This document shows, piece after piece, positions 44,502 through 52,668 of a DNA stretch of 64,000 bases. The notes under the pieces are model-generated. The model did no database searches, was not told where the DNA came from, and was given only the letters and a program-made list of their open reading frames with translations. This stretch comes from Paracoccus tegillarcae (GTDB lineage: Bacteria > Pseudomonadota > Alphaproteobacteria > Rhodobacterales > Rhodobacteraceae): the NCBI RefSeq assembly GCF_002847305.1, contig NZ_CP025408.1, forward strand, positions 3,121,001 to 3,185,000, written 5' to 3'. Numbering within the stretch: position 1 is the stretch's first letter; each line of letters starts with the position of its first letter. A program made the translations under genes and the position numbers.

Positions 44502-44812
44502 GCGACCGTCTGATCATGGCGCTGCCAGATCGGAAACGGTGCAGGCAGAGCGTGCCAGTCTGACGGATTGTCTCGGGCCTCAAGGTCGTGGCGACATGCC
44601 GCGATATCGTAGGTTCCCACCATCGCGTTCTCGGCCCTGATCAGCGCGCTGATGCCGCCATGTGATACAACGGCAGTCAACTCGAAAATCCTGCAATAAT
44701 CGGATGCGGCGCCGACTTCCTGCGTTTCTGCATCCTGCTTGCGGCCGAGGTTGATGATTTCACGCCGCGGCGCAGGCTTCTGCCCATTGACGCGACGCGG
44801 TGCTTGGGCCAT
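44498..44812 (-). CDS. Hypothetical protein, 104 residues
   Basis: I do not recognise this family. The frame MAQAPRRVNGQKPAPRREIIN, then DYCRIFELTAVVSHGGISALIRAE, and ending WQRHDQTVA uses codons like the neighbouring genes, with high third-position GC. It is soluble, with no signal peptide. It faces the ABC-F gene (starts 10 bases apart), so the ABC-F promoter would lie inside it. Its stop overlaps the stop of the MarR gene by 4 bases. No clear ribosome site is seen, so it might also be a shadow. Confidence 0.5.
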   Translation of the reverse strand: MAQAPRRVNGQKPAPRREIINLGRKQDAETQEVGAASDYCRIFELTAVVSHGGISALIRAENAMVGTYDIAACRHDLEARDNPSDWHALPAPFPIWQRHDQTVA

Positions 44813-44821
44813 GCCGCGCCC

Positions 44822-46678
44822 ATGCTGCGCATTGATGACATATCCTATTCCATTCAGGGCCGCCCTTTGTTCGAGGGCGCCTCTGTTTCCATTCCCACCG
44901 GGCACAAGGTTGGGCTTGTCGGTCCCAATGGGGCGGGCAAGACCACGCTGTTCAAGCTGATCCGGGGCGAATTGGCGCTGGATGGCGGCGAGATCAGCCT
45001 GCCGTCGCGCGCCCGCATCGGCGGCGTGGCCCAAGAGGCGCCGGGCACCGCGACCTCCGTGCTGGACACGGTGCTCGAGGCCGACGAGGAACGCGCCGCC
45101 CTCTTGGCGGAAAGTGAGACCGCGACCGATCCGCAGCGCATCGCCGATATCCAGACGCGTCTGACCGATATCGACGCCTGGTCGGCCGAGGCGCGAGCGG
45201 CCTCGATCCTCGACGGTCTGGGCTTTTCCAATGACGATCAGGCGAGGCCCTCGGCTGATTTCTCAGGCGGCTGGCGGATGCGTATTGCGCTGGCGGGCGT
45301 GTTGTTGTCGCAACCCGATCTGTTGTTGCTGGACGAACCGACCAACTATCTGGATCTGGAAGGCGCGCTGTGGCTGGAAACATATCTGGCGCGTTATCCG
45401 CATACGGTCATCGTCATCAGCCATGATCGCGACCTGCTGAACCGCGCCGTGGGCCATATCCTGCATGTCGAAGATCGGGGGCTGACGCTCTATACCGGCG
45501 GCTATGACGATTTTGCCAAGCTGCGGGCAGAACGGCGTGCGTTGCAGGCGGCAGCGGCCAAGAAACAGGCCGACCGGCGCGCGCATCTGCAAAGCTTTGT
45601 CGATCGTTTCCGCGCCAAGGCAAGCAAGGCGCGTCAGGCGCAATCGCGCGTGAAGATGCTGGAAAAAATGACGCCGATCACCTCGCCCGAAGAGGCAAAA
45701 TTCCATCGCTTCGGGTTTCCGCAGCCCGAGGAATTGTCTCCCCCGATCGTTGCGACCGAAGGGGTCTCGGTCGGCTATGGCGATCGCGCGGTACTGCGGC
45801 GGCTGGATCTGCGTATCGATCAGGACGACCGCATCGCCTTGCTGGGCCGGAACGGGCAGGGCAAATCCACGCTGTCGAAACTGCTGGCCGAACGCCTGCC
45901 GGTGATGGAGGGCAAGCTGACGCGGTCCAGCAAGCTGCGTGTCGGCTATTTCGCCCAGCATCAGGTGGACGAGCTGCAACTGGACGAAACGCCGCTGGAC
46001 CACATCCACCATCTGCGGCCCGACGAGGCGCCGTCCAAACTGCGGGCGCGACTGGCGGGATTTGGGCTGATGGAGGCGCAGGCCAAGACCAAGGTGGGGC
46101 TGCTGTCGGGCGGACAAAAGGCGCGGCTGAGCCTGCTGATCGCCACCATCGACGCGCCGCATATCCTGATCCTCGACGAGCCGACCAACCATCTGGATAT
46201 TGAGAGCCGCGAGGCACTGACCGAGGCGCTGAACGATTATACCGGCGCCGTGGTGCTGGTCAGCCACGACATGCACTTGCTGGGCTTGGTCGCTGACAGA
46301 TTGTGGCTGGTCAAGGATGGCGCCGTCAGTCCCTGGCAGGGCGATCTGGACGATTACCGCCGTTTCCTGTTGCAGGGCGATCAACCGGTCACCAAGCCAG
46401 AGCCGAAACCGGCTGCAAAACCCGCGCCCAAGCGCCCGCCGCGTGATGCGATGCCGGGTTTGCGGGCCGAGGCCCGTCGCGCCGAAGAGCGTGTCACCAA
46501 ATTGACCGATATGCTGGCCAAGCTGGACAGCAAGCTGGCCGACCCCGCCCTTTATCATCAGCCGCTCGAGGCCAAGAAATGGCGCCGCAAACACGCCGAG
46601 GCCGTGGCCGCTATGTCACGGGCCGAGGATATCTGGATCAAGGCGCTGGAAGACCTAGAGACCGCCAAGAGCGATTGA
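44822..46678 (+). CDS. ABC-F family ATPase (Uup-like)
   Basis: The 618-residue soluble protein has two ABC ATPase cassettes. Walker A motifs are GPNGAGKTTL near residue 38 and GRNGQGKSTL near 342; signatures are SGGWRMRIAL near 148 and SGGQKARLSL near 423; Walker B sequences end in LLLDEPTNYLD and LILDEPTNHLD. The linker around residues 220-280 is basic and coiled coil, and the C-terminal extension (KPEPKPAAKPAPKRPPRD and a coiled coil) resembles Uup. Such proteins act on ribosomes; resistance or housekeeping function cannot be decided here. Confidence 0.95.
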   Translation: MLRIDDISYSIQGRPLFEGASVSIPTGHKVGLVGPNGAGKTTLFKLIRGELALDGGEISLPSRARIGGVAQEAPGTATSVLDTVLEADEERAALLAESETATDPQRIADIQTRLTDIDAWSAEARAASILDGLGFSNDDQARPSADFSGGWRMRIALAGVLLSQPDLLLLDEPTNYLDLEGALWLETYLARYPHTVIVISHDRDLLNRAVGHILHVEDRGLTLYTGGYDDFAKLRAERRALQAAAAKKQADRRAHLQSFVDRFRAKASKARQAQSRVKMLEKMTPITSPEEAKFHRFGFPQPEELSPPIVATEGVSVGYGDRAVLRRLDLRIDQDDRIALLGRNGQGKSTLSKLLAERLPVMEGKLTRSSKLRVGYFAQHQVDELQLDETPLDHIHHLRPDEAPSKLRARLAGFGLMEAQAKTKVGLLSGGQKARLSLLIATIDAPHILILDEPTNHLDIESREALTEALNDYTGAVVLVSHDMHLLGLVADRLWLVKDGAVSPWQGDLDDYRRFLLQGDQPVTKPEPKPAAKPAPKRPPRDAMPGLRAEARRAEERVTKLTDMLAKLDSKLADPALYHQPLEAKKWRRKHAEAVAAMSRAEDIWIKALEDLETAKSD

Positions 46679-46760
46679 TAAAGGGCATTTAATCATTTGC
46701 TTGCTTGCGAATCTGCAACTCAAAGATGAGTATACTTCTATCCGTGCCCAAGGATTGCCC

Positions 46761-47492
46761 ATGAAACATCTGCTTGTCGCCCTGTTGGCCATCGCGCCGG
46801 TCTCTGCCCATGCGCAAGGTCGGGTGTTTTCGGCTGATATCGGGCTGGGTGTTGCCGTTGCCCCGACCTATCCCGGTTCGGATGAGACCGAGGCAGCGCC
46901 GTGGCTGTTGTGGCGCAATGCCGGCTGGTCCCGACCGGGCACCAGCGGCGTGCGCGCCGACGGATTTTCGATTTCGCCCTCATTCGGCGTGGTTGGTGAG
47001 CGCAGCGTCGATGATGACCAATCGCTTGCCGGTCTGGAAACCATTGATCGGGCTTATGAACTGGGTGCGCGCTTCAGCTATGCGTCTGGACCGGTGACTG
47101 GCTATGCCAGCCTGCGCAAGGGTTTCGGTGGTCACGACGGGCTGACGGGTGAGGTCGGTGTCAAATACCGGACCGATGCCAGCGACCGTCTGAGCTTGTG
47201 GTCGGGGCTAGAGGCCGGTTACGGCGATGGCGATTATAACCTGACCTATTTCGGCGTCAGCACCGCGGATGCGGCCGGCAGCGGTTATCCGGCTTATGAT
47301 CTGGGCGGCGGCGTCAACAAGGTCGCGGCCAAGCTGGAAGCACGCTACGCAATCAACGACAACACCGCGCTGCTGGGTGAGGTTGAATATGGCCGCATCG
47401 TCGGCGACGCAGCCGACAGCCCGCTGGTTCAGGATCGTGACCAGCCTGCGGTTCGTCTGGGTATCGTGCGGAATTTCAGCTTCGGCTTCTGA
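46761..47492 (+). CDS. MipA/OmpV-family outer-membrane protein
   Basis: A 243-residue precursor: signal peptide MKHLLVALLAIAPVSAHAQG, then a beta-barrel. The sequence DIGLGVAVAPTYPGSDETEAAPWLLW and the closing VRLGIVRNFSFGF (terminal Phe) fit MipA/OmpV barrels. AAGGA lies 9 bases upstream of the ATG at 46761; a longer frame begins at 46701 and is not supported. A TATACT box at 46731-46736 may be its -10. The 218-base gap downstream includes inverted repeats. Confidence 0.88.
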   Translation: MKHLLVALLAIAPVSAHAQGRVFSADIGLGVAVAPTYPGSDETEAAPWLLWRNAGWSRPGTSGVRADGFSISPSFGVVGERSVDDDQSLAGLETIDRAYELGARFSYASGPVTGYASLRKGFGGHDGLTGEVGVKYRTDASDRLSLWSGLEAGYGDGDYNLTYFGVSTADAAGSGYPAYDLGGGVNKVAAKLEARYAINDNTALLGEVEYGRIVGDAADSPLVQDRDQPAVRLGIVRNFSFGF

Positions 47493-47623
47493 GGCCTGCG
47501 CTACTGCGCCGTCCCGACAGCACATCCGCCGATAGGGTGAATTGCGCGGTGACGCGATTGAAGGGACGGATGGCGGCACATTTCCCTCGGCCACGTTCGG
47601 GGTCAGTCTGGCAGGAAATATGC

Positions 47624-47682
47624 ACAGGTTTTTCTGACGTCGTGACAAGGCTGCGCGATAGCCATAGAAACCTGTAGTTTCT
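47624..47682. promoter_or_regulatory. Nested inverted repeats upstream of the NTF2-like gene
   Basis: ACAGGTTT (47624-47631) is complementary to AAACCTGT (47668-47675), and the latter lies in a second palindrome, AGAAAC-CTGTA-GTTTCT (47666-47682). This looks like a pair of binding sites or a switchable hairpin ahead of the gene at 47711. No regulator is known for it. Confidence 0.35.
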
Positions 47683-47710
47683 GCCCCCTTATAGATGTGT
47701 GTTTCAGAAA

Positions 47711-48235
47711 ATGTGCCCGCAAAGCCCGGAACGCGACCCGTTCAAAAACCCGTTTGCGCCAGGCGACGCGGACCGGCACGTCATCTGGGACATGCTGGTG
47801 ACCCGTGACATCGGTGCCTTCCTGCGCGCTGACTGGAACGCAATTCACGGCGATTTTCTCGAGGCCAACTTTACCGGATTCAGTGCGCATTTTCAGTCTG
47901 ATCCTCAGGCCTACTCTTTGGCCTTTCCCACTTTGCAGGCCTATTGCGATGAATGGCTGCGCCAGGCGCGGCAGTTCGGCGCGGCGCGCGATGCGGGTGA
48001 CTATGCAGGCGATCCGCGATCGGCGATCTTTGCTGCCACCCGGCTGGAAGAGATCGATATCGACGGCGATGCGGCGCTGGTCCGCAAGAAATTCGATGGC
48101 GAACTGGCCGGGGCGGATGGCAGCGCTGAACGGATGAACTGGCAGACCCTCTATGTCTGCCGGCGCGATCAGGCCCGCTGGAAGATCGCCGGATTTATCG
48201 GCTACCTGCCGTATGAAGTAGCTGACGCGGCCTGA
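47711..48235 (+). CDS. Hypothetical protein, possibly NTF2/SnoaL-like
   Basis: The 174-residue protein is not firmly assigned. The N-terminus (MLVTRDIGAFLRADWNAIHGDFLE), the middle (YSLAFPTLQAYCDEWLRQAR) and the end (NWQTLYVCRRDQARWKIAGFIGYLP) have the helix-helix-beta pattern of the cone-shaped NTF2 fold. No catalytic motif is evident. ATG at 47711 and GTG at 47699 are both possible; neither has a good ribosome site. Inverted repeats lie just upstream. Confidence 0.6.
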   Translation: MCPQSPERDPFKNPFAPGDADRHVIWDMLVTRDIGAFLRADWNAIHGDFLEANFTGFSAHFQSDPQAYSLAFPTLQAYCDEWLRQARQFGAARDAGDYAGDPRSAIFAATRLEEIDIDGDAALVRKKFDGELAGADGSAERMNWQTLYVCRRDQARWKIAGFIGYLPYEVADAA

Positions 48236-48265
48236 GCCAAGCTGCGCAGCTGTCCCGGTGTGCGT

Positions 48266-48886
48266 TCAGATCAGCCCCTCGCGCACAGCCTTGACGACGG
48301 CGGTCATGGTATTGCGGCAGCCCAGCTTTTTCTGCGCCCCCGACAGGCGCAACTTCAGCGCAGACACGCTGATATCCAGCTTTTCACTGGCCTCGTGATG
48401 GGTCAGGCCGTCGCGCAACATCCGCAGTGCCTCGACCTCTTTTTCGGACAGGGCAACGTGGCTGCGCGCGAACAGATGCGCCCAGAGGTCCAGCTTGACG
48501 CTGAGCATGGTCATTTCGGCGTCGGTAAATTCGCGATCGGGTCGCGCCATCGACATGAAGGATCGCTTGCGATCCACCTTGGACACGAATGTGGCACCGT
48601 ATTTCAGGCCGAATTTGGCCGCTTCGTTCAGGACATCGAAGGGATCGGGGATGCTGACCTCGGACCAGCGGGTCTTGCCGACGCGCGCCATGGTCCAGAC
48701 CGCCAGAGGATCGCGGAAGAAGTAATTTTCTTCCTCGTATTTCTGCGTCCACCTTGCTGGATAGCGGTTTATGATGAGATCCGGGCGGCCAAAACGTAGC
48801 CCAAAGCCCATGACATAGCCGGTCAGCGCGAGCGCCGAGATCTCGGCCAGCTCTTCCTCGTGGTTTGGTATGATGGCTTCAAGCAT
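48266..48886 (-). CDS. LuxR-type quorum-sensing regulator
   Basis: The 206-residue protein has an autoinducer-binding domain with the invariant residues in RYPARWTQKY (Trp, Tyr), FFRDPLAVW (Asp-Pro) and TRWSEV (Trp), and a C-terminal LuxR HTH from about residue 145 (LSEKEVEALRMLRDGLTHHEASEKLDISVSALKLRL in parts). It probably binds an acyl-homoserine lactone made by the divergent luxI gene. The 136-base gap to the small ORF includes a perfect lux-box palindrome. Confidence 0.93.
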   Translation of the reverse strand: MLEAIIPNHEEELAEISALALTGYVMGFGLRFGRPDLIINRYPARWTQKYEEENYFFRDPLAVWTMARVGKTRWSEVSIPDPFDVLNEAAKFGLKYGATFVSKVDRKRSFMSMARPDREFTDAEMTMLSVKLDLWAHLFARSHVALSEKEVEALRMLRDGLTHHEASEKLDISVSALKLRLSGAQKKLGCRNTMTAVVKAVREGLI

Positions 48887-48933
48887 ATCTTAACCCGTTC
48901 ACTGTAATCTGTCCTTATCGTCTGGCCAAACAG

Positions 48934-48951
48934 CCTGTCTAATTAGACAGG
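48934..48951. promoter_or_regulatory. Perfect 18-bp lux-box palindrome
   Basis: CCTGTCTAATTAGACAGG is a perfect 18-base palindrome of lux-box type, between luxR and the small ORF ahead of luxI. A -10-like TATCAG lies at 48972-48977. If transcription begins about 48984, the box is centred near -42, the expected position for LuxR-type activation of the rightward genes. Confidence 0.85.
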
Positions 48952-48971
48952 GATCTGTCAATCAGAAATTG

Positions 48972-48977
48972 TATCAG
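48972..48977 (+). promoter_or_regulatory. Candidate -10 element of the luxI transcript
   Basis: TATCAG at 48972-48977 matches four of six consensus bases and lies 20 bases after the end of the lux box. The resulting leader to the small ORF at 49023 would be about 40 bases. Confidence 0.45.
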
Positions 48978-49022
48978 ATACGGTTCAATCACCGCATTAA
49001 AAAGCGGACCATTGGGGGTGTT

Positions 49023-49265
49023 ATGGATTGCATATCTGACAGGGTGACCGCTGGCTACCTGCCGCTTGTTGCAAAGACGGATCTTACCATCGAGATGGTA
49101 AGGAATCTGCTTTTGATGTTCGAGGTGCGCGAAAGCGACCATCCGGTCACGCTGGAACTCCGCGAATGGGGGGTTTGGGCGGTAACTGCAGAGGGCGTGC
49201 GGCTTTTTATTGGTGCAACTAAGGAAATGCCCGACCATGCTGCTCGAGAATCACTTCCCAACTGA
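49023..49265 (+). CDS. 80-residue protein of unknown function, luxI leader gene
   Basis: I do not recognise the family. It begins MDCISDRVTAGYLPLVAKTD, then LTIEMVRNLLLMFEVRESDHP and TLELREWGVWAVTAEGVRLFIG. The GGGGGTGTT before the ATG is a usable ribosome site. It overlaps the luxI ORF by 29 bases in a different frame, so translation of the two is likely coupled. It lies directly downstream of the lux box, where regulators such as RsaL or RsaM are found in other bacteria, but it has no HTH motif that I can see. Confidence 0.65.
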   Translation: MDCISDRVTAGYLPLVAKTDLTIEMVRNLLLMFEVRESDHPVTLELREWGVWAVTAEGVRLFIGATKEMPDHAARESLPN

Positions 49266-49929
49266 GTGGAAACTCAACTCAGACTCATCCCCGGAATATA
49301 CCATCAAGATAGTCCGACTTCCGGACGGAGTTTCATCCTGGTATCTTGTTAACGAGTACTTGAAATTACGCAAACAAGTCTTTGTCGACCGGCTTGAATG
49401 GCCACTTTTCTATGCAGAAGAGGTCGAGTTCGAACAGTATGATTCGCTCGACACGACCTATGTGATCTGTTTGCACGGAGATGAAGTGGTTGGTGGCGCG
49501 CGTCTGCGTCGCACCGATCACTTCAGTTGCCAGGGTCGCCTCAGTTATTCCTACATGATCAGGGATGCCTGCCTTGGCCATCTGGAGGGGCTGCCCGACA
49601 ACCTTTGTCATGAACTGCCGCCACAGGATGCGCGGTCGTGGGAATTGACACGGATGATCGTGAACGGACCCAAGGCCGTGACCGAGCGTATGCTGGAAGA
49701 GGTCAACCTGTTCCTGCTGAGCCAGGGCGCCGCGAACTGTCTGTTCCTCGGTTCCCCTGCCTTTCTGCGGATGGCGCGCAGGCTAAGTTGGCCGGCGCGG
49801 CCGCTTGGTCCGGTCTGCGGCAATGCTGATGGACGCTTTCAGGTTATCGAGGTGCCGGTGCGGCCCGTTGCGACCGCGATCGATAGCTCGGCGCTGGAGC
49901 GTGGGATGCAGCCGGTTCCGGCCTTCTGA
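49237..49929 (+). CDS. Acyl-homoserine lactone synthase (LuxI family)
   Basis: The 230-residue protein is of LuxI type. Conserved residues: Arg, Phe and Trp in RKQVFVDRLEWPL; the acidic pair in EFEQYDSLDTTY; Arg in GGARLRRTD near residue 90; and ELTRMIVNG with the catalytic Glu and Arg near 145. It uses S-adenosylmethionine and an acyl-ACP (or acyl-CoA) to form AHL. The start MLLENHFPTE is preferred over a TTG at 49210. It overlaps the 80-residue ORF. It ends with an intrinsic terminator. Confidence 0.92.
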   Translation: MLLENHFPTEWKLNSDSSPEYTIKIVRLPDGVSSWYLVNEYLKLRKQVFVDRLEWPLFYAEEVEFEQYDSLDTTYVICLHGDEVVGGARLRRTDHFSCQGRLSYSYMIRDACLGHLEGLPDNLCHELPPQDARSWELTRMIVNGPKAVTERMLEEVNLFLLSQGAANCLFLGSPAFLRMARRLSWPARPLGPVCGNADGRFQVIEVPVRPVATAIDSSALERGMQPVPAF

Positions 49930-49939
49930 ACGCTAACGG

Positions 49940-49980
49940 ACGCGAGCGGGTTGGGCATGTCGCACAGCCGCTCGCGTTTT
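49940..49980 (+). terminator. Intrinsic terminator after luxI
   Basis: A 10-bp perfect stem (ACGCGAGCGG at 49940-49949, CCGCTCGCGT at 49968-49977, 18-base loop) is followed by TTT. It starts 11 bases after the luxI stop. Confidence 0.8.
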
Positions 49981-49985
49981 CCCCC

Positions 49986-50030
49986 AGCCCCGGCATCAGG
50001 GCAAATATACGCTACGCAGATGCCGGGGCT
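49986..50030. terminator. Second stem-loop at the luxI/plsY boundary
   Basis: A 12-bp perfect stem (AGCCCCGGCATC at 49986-49997, GATGCCGGGGCT at 50019-50030, 21-base loop) overlaps the plsY stop. On the plus strand ATTTCTTCTT follows, so it may end either transcript. The two stems in a row separate luxI from plsY. Confidence 0.6.
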
Positions 50031-50616
50031 ATTTCTTCTTGCCGCCTATTCGCGGCTCGGTCCCGTCCAGCAGCCGAGCGATGTTCGCCTGGTGACGGAT
50101 GAAGATCAGCACCGCCATGAACAGCGACACCAGAATCAGGTCGGTACGCCCAAGCGCCCAGGCAAAGATTGGGGCGGTTGCCGCTGCGATCAGTGCGGAC
50201 AGCGAACTGATGCGGGCGATCAGCGCCACCAGCAGCCAGACTGCGCAGGCCATCAATCCCATCCGCCAGTCCAGCGCGATCAGCGTGCCCAGAAAGGTCG
50301 CGACCCCTTTGCCGCCCTTGAAATTCAGCCAGACGGGAAAGCAATGGCCCAGAAAGGCCGCGCCGGCGGCAACGATTGCCGCTGACTCCCCGACGAAATA
50401 ACGCGCCAGCAGCACTGCGATCGCGCCCTTGCCCGCATCCAGCAACAGGGTTGCCAACGCCGCCGGCTTGTTTCCGGTGCGCAGGACATTCGTGGCCCCG
50501 ATATTGCCCGATCCGATCTGGCGCAGGTCGCCCAGACCCATTGCGCGGGCAATGACCATGCCAAAGGGGATCGAGCCCAGAAGATAGCCGATAGCGGCCC
50601 AGATCAGCGCGATCAT
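50029..50616 (-). CDS. plsY: Glycerol-3-phosphate acyltransferase PlsY
   Basis: Transfers acyl groups from acyl-phosphate to glycerol-3-phosphate in phospholipid synthesis, in the inner membrane. The 195-residue protein has the family motifs GYLLGSIPFG near residue 10, the active-site RQIGSGNIGATNVLR near 35-46, AGKGAIAVLLAR, and HCFPVWLNFKGGKGVATFLG near 93-108. It overlaps the pyrC stop by 4 bases. It is the last gene of the pyrB operon. Confidence 0.95.
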   Translation of the reverse strand: MIALIWAAIGYLLGSIPFGMVIARAMGLGDLRQIGSGNIGATNVLRTGNKPAALATLLLDAGKGAIAVLLARYFVGESAAIVAAGAAFLGHCFPVWLNFKGGKGVATFLGTLIALDWRMGLMACAVWLLVALIARISSLSALIAAATAPIFAWALGRTDLILVSLFMAVLIFIRHQANIARLLDGTEPRIGGKKK

Positions 50617-51872
50617 CCGAATACCCTTTCGCCCGCGACCCAGCTTCCCAGCACTTTGCCCTGCATTCTGGCGCCGTCAAAGGGGGTGTTCTTGGATTTC
50701 GACAGCAGGCTGAACCGGTCCATCACAAAGGGCGCATCCGGATCGAAGAGCACCAGATCGGCAGGCGCACCGGTCGCCAGACGTCCCACGGGCAGCCCAA
50801 GCCGCTGTGCGGGGTTCAGCGACATCGCGCGCCACAATTGGGGCAGGGACAGGCCGCCACCGTGATGCAGACGCATCGCCGCCGGCAGCAGCGTTTGCAG
50901 CCCGACAGCGCCAGGTGCCGCGACCTCAAAGGGCAGCCGTTTGGATTCTTCGTCCTGCGGTGTATGGAAAGAGGCGATCACGTCGATCTCGCCATCCGCG
51001 ACGGCCTGCACCATGGCCATGCGGTCATCCTCGGATCGCAAGGGTGGGGTAAAGCGAAAGAAGGTCCGGTAATCGCCCACGTCGAATTCGTTCAGCGTCA
51101 GATGGTGGATCGAGGTGCCCGCAGTGACGTCCAGCCCGGCCTTGCGCGCCCGGCGTAGCGCGGGCAGGGCGGCGGCTGTGGTGATCTGATCGGCATGCCA
51201 GCGGCAGCCGGTCATTTCGACCAGCGCCAGATCACGGTTCAATCCCATGACCTCGGCCGTGGGCGACACGTCCGGGATCCCGTACAGGCTGGCAAATTTT
51301 CCCTTGGTCGCGGCAGCGCCCTTGGACAAGGCCGCATCCTGCGGATGGCCCACGATCAGCGCACCAATCCCGCGCGCATAGCTCATACAGCGGCCAAGCA
51401 CCTTGGTGTCGGTGACAACGCGCACGCCATCGGTGAACGCCACGGCCCCCAGATCGGTGAGAAAGCCGATCTCGACCATCTCGCGTCCTTCGCGGCCCTT
51501 GGTCAGTGCGGCCATATGATGGATGTTGATGGGCGCATCGCTTGCGCGGCGGGTCACGAATTCCAGTGCTTCGGGCGTATCGATGGGCGGCAGGGTATCG
51601 GGACGGGCGATGATGGTTGTCACGCCGCCCGCCGCCGCCGCCATGCCCGCCGAGCGAAAGCTTTCCTTGTGCCGCTCGCCCGGCTCACCGATCTTGACGC
51701 CCCAGTCCACGATGCCGGGCGCCAGTGCCTTGCCCTTGCAGTCGATCACCGTTGCATCCTTGGGCGTTTCGCCGTCGCGGGACGCAATCTGGCCGTCTTG
51801 CACGGTCAGCGACCCGATGCTGTCTGTCTGTGCCTCGGGGTCGATCAGGCGGGCATTCTGGAAATGGATCAT
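50613..51872 (-). CDS. pyrC: Dihydroorotase-like protein lacking catalytic metal ligands (PyrC')
   Basis: The 419-residue protein has the DHOase TIM-barrel layout, but the HxH metal site is missing: the usual D-x-H-x-H reads IVDWGVKIGEPG near residue 55. The late Asp of SDHAP is also replaced (IASFHTPQDEESKRLPF near residue 305). It is therefore probably inactive by itself, like the non-catalytic PyrC' proteins that hold aspartate transcarbamoylase together. It sits in the same operon as pyrB. A separate active DHOase must then exist elsewhere; I cannot see it here. Confidence 0.92.
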   Translation of the reverse strand: MIHFQNARLIDPEAQTDSIGSLTVQDGQIASRDGETPKDATVIDCKGKALAPGIVDWGVKIGEPGERHKESFRSAGMAAAAGGVTTIIARPDTLPPIDTPEALEFVTRRASDAPINIHHMAALTKGREGREMVEIGFLTDLGAVAFTDGVRVVTDTKVLGRCMSYARGIGALIVGHPQDAALSKGAAATKGKFASLYGIPDVSPTAEVMGLNRDLALVEMTGCRWHADQITTAAALPALRRARKAGLDVTAGTSIHHLTLNEFDVGDYRTFFRFTPPLRSEDDRMAMVQAVADGEIDVIASFHTPQDEESKRLPFEVAAPGAVGLQTLLPAAMRLHHGGGLSLPQLWRAMSLNPAQRLGLPVGRLATGAPADLVLFDPDAPFVMDRFSLLSKSKNTPFDGARMQGKVLGSWVAGERVFG

Positions 51873-52234
51873 GCGGCATCCTTCCGCAATTGTGTCATCT
51901 TCGCGTAAACCGTAGTGGCGTCGCGGCCTGTGAACGCGCGGTGGTTCGCATGGCTGTATTCGCTGTGTGCATGCAAAAACCAGGCCACCAGCGGGCGCGA
52001 TAGCGCGAGCAAGACCGTCCCCATGATGAGCCAGGACAAGAACGACGAAAACCCCGAGCTATGCGATGGCGCGTTGCCAAATGGCGTGAAGAAAACAAAA
52101 AATACGGCGATCGCGCCCACTATAATGAGTGCATCACTGATTTTCAGTCGCGGTCGTGCTGCCGGACATCCTTGCCCATGGATCTGCTCGTCTTTCTCCA
52201 GCAGCGTTCCCCAGTCATCCCGTGCGACGGTCAT
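51869..52234 (-). CDS. Small membrane protein, unknown function
   Basis: The 121-residue protein has two predicted membrane helices (DALIIVGAIAVFFVFFTPFG and FLSWLIMGTVLLALSRPLVAWFL) joined by a short loop with serine and histidine residues. The C-terminal tail is basic (AKMTQLRKDAA). It overlaps neighbours by 4 bases at each end. I do not recognise the family. It lies inside the pyr operon between pyrB and pyrC, as small membrane genes often do in this order. Confidence 0.7.
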   Translation of the reverse strand: MTVARDDWGTLLEKDEQIHGQGCPAARPRLKISDALIIVGAIAVFFVFFTPFGNAPSHSSGFSSFLSWLIMGTVLLALSRPLVAWFLHAHSEYSHANHRAFTGRDATTVYAKMTQLRKDAA

Positions 52235-52668
52235 TCCAGACCTCGCGGTGTCCAGGCGATGCTGCGGATCGTGCGGCTGATATCGCCCAGATCCGGTGCC
52301 CCACGGATGGTGATGGCGGGGCGGCCGCGATGGCTGAGCTTGAGCGCATAGATCAGCCTGCGGATGCGAAGATCGGGGTTGAGGTCTAGGCTACGGCCAC
52401 GCGGGTCGATAATTCGGCGGTCAGTCAGCACCCATTCGCGGCCGCGGTCCATCGCCATTCCCGCGCCCAGAATGACCAGCCCGAACAGCGCCACCGAAAT
52501 CAGAAAGCGGGTCCAGTCGAAGCCGGCCTCGCCATAGGCGATCATCAGAAACAACAGCCCGGCCAGCAGCGTGGCCAGACCGGCTGATCGCAGAATGGTC
52601 GCATCGCTGCTGCGGATAATGCGCTGGACGGTTTCGCCTTGTTGCAGCGGGGGACGGGTCTCAGACAT
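52231..52668 (-). CDS. Membrane protein with PH-like domain
   Basis: The 145-residue protein has an N-terminal part with two membrane helices (TILRSAGLATLLAGLLFLMIAYG, TRFLISVALFGLVILGAGMAMD), then REWVLTDRRIIDPRGRSLDLNPDLRIRRLIYALKLS (in parts), a pattern of the YdbS/PH-like domain where DRRII starts the beta sheet. [10 protein letters not shown] is chosen as the start, overlapping the upstream gene by 8 bases. Function unknown. Confidence 0.75.
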   Translation of the reverse strand: MSETRPPLQQGETVQRIIRSSDATILRSAGLATLLAGLLFLMIAYGEAGFDWTRFLISVALFGLVILGAGMAMDRGREWVLTDRRIIDPRGRSLDLNPDLRIRRLIYALKLSHRGRPAITIRGAPDLGDISRTIRSIAWTPRGLE

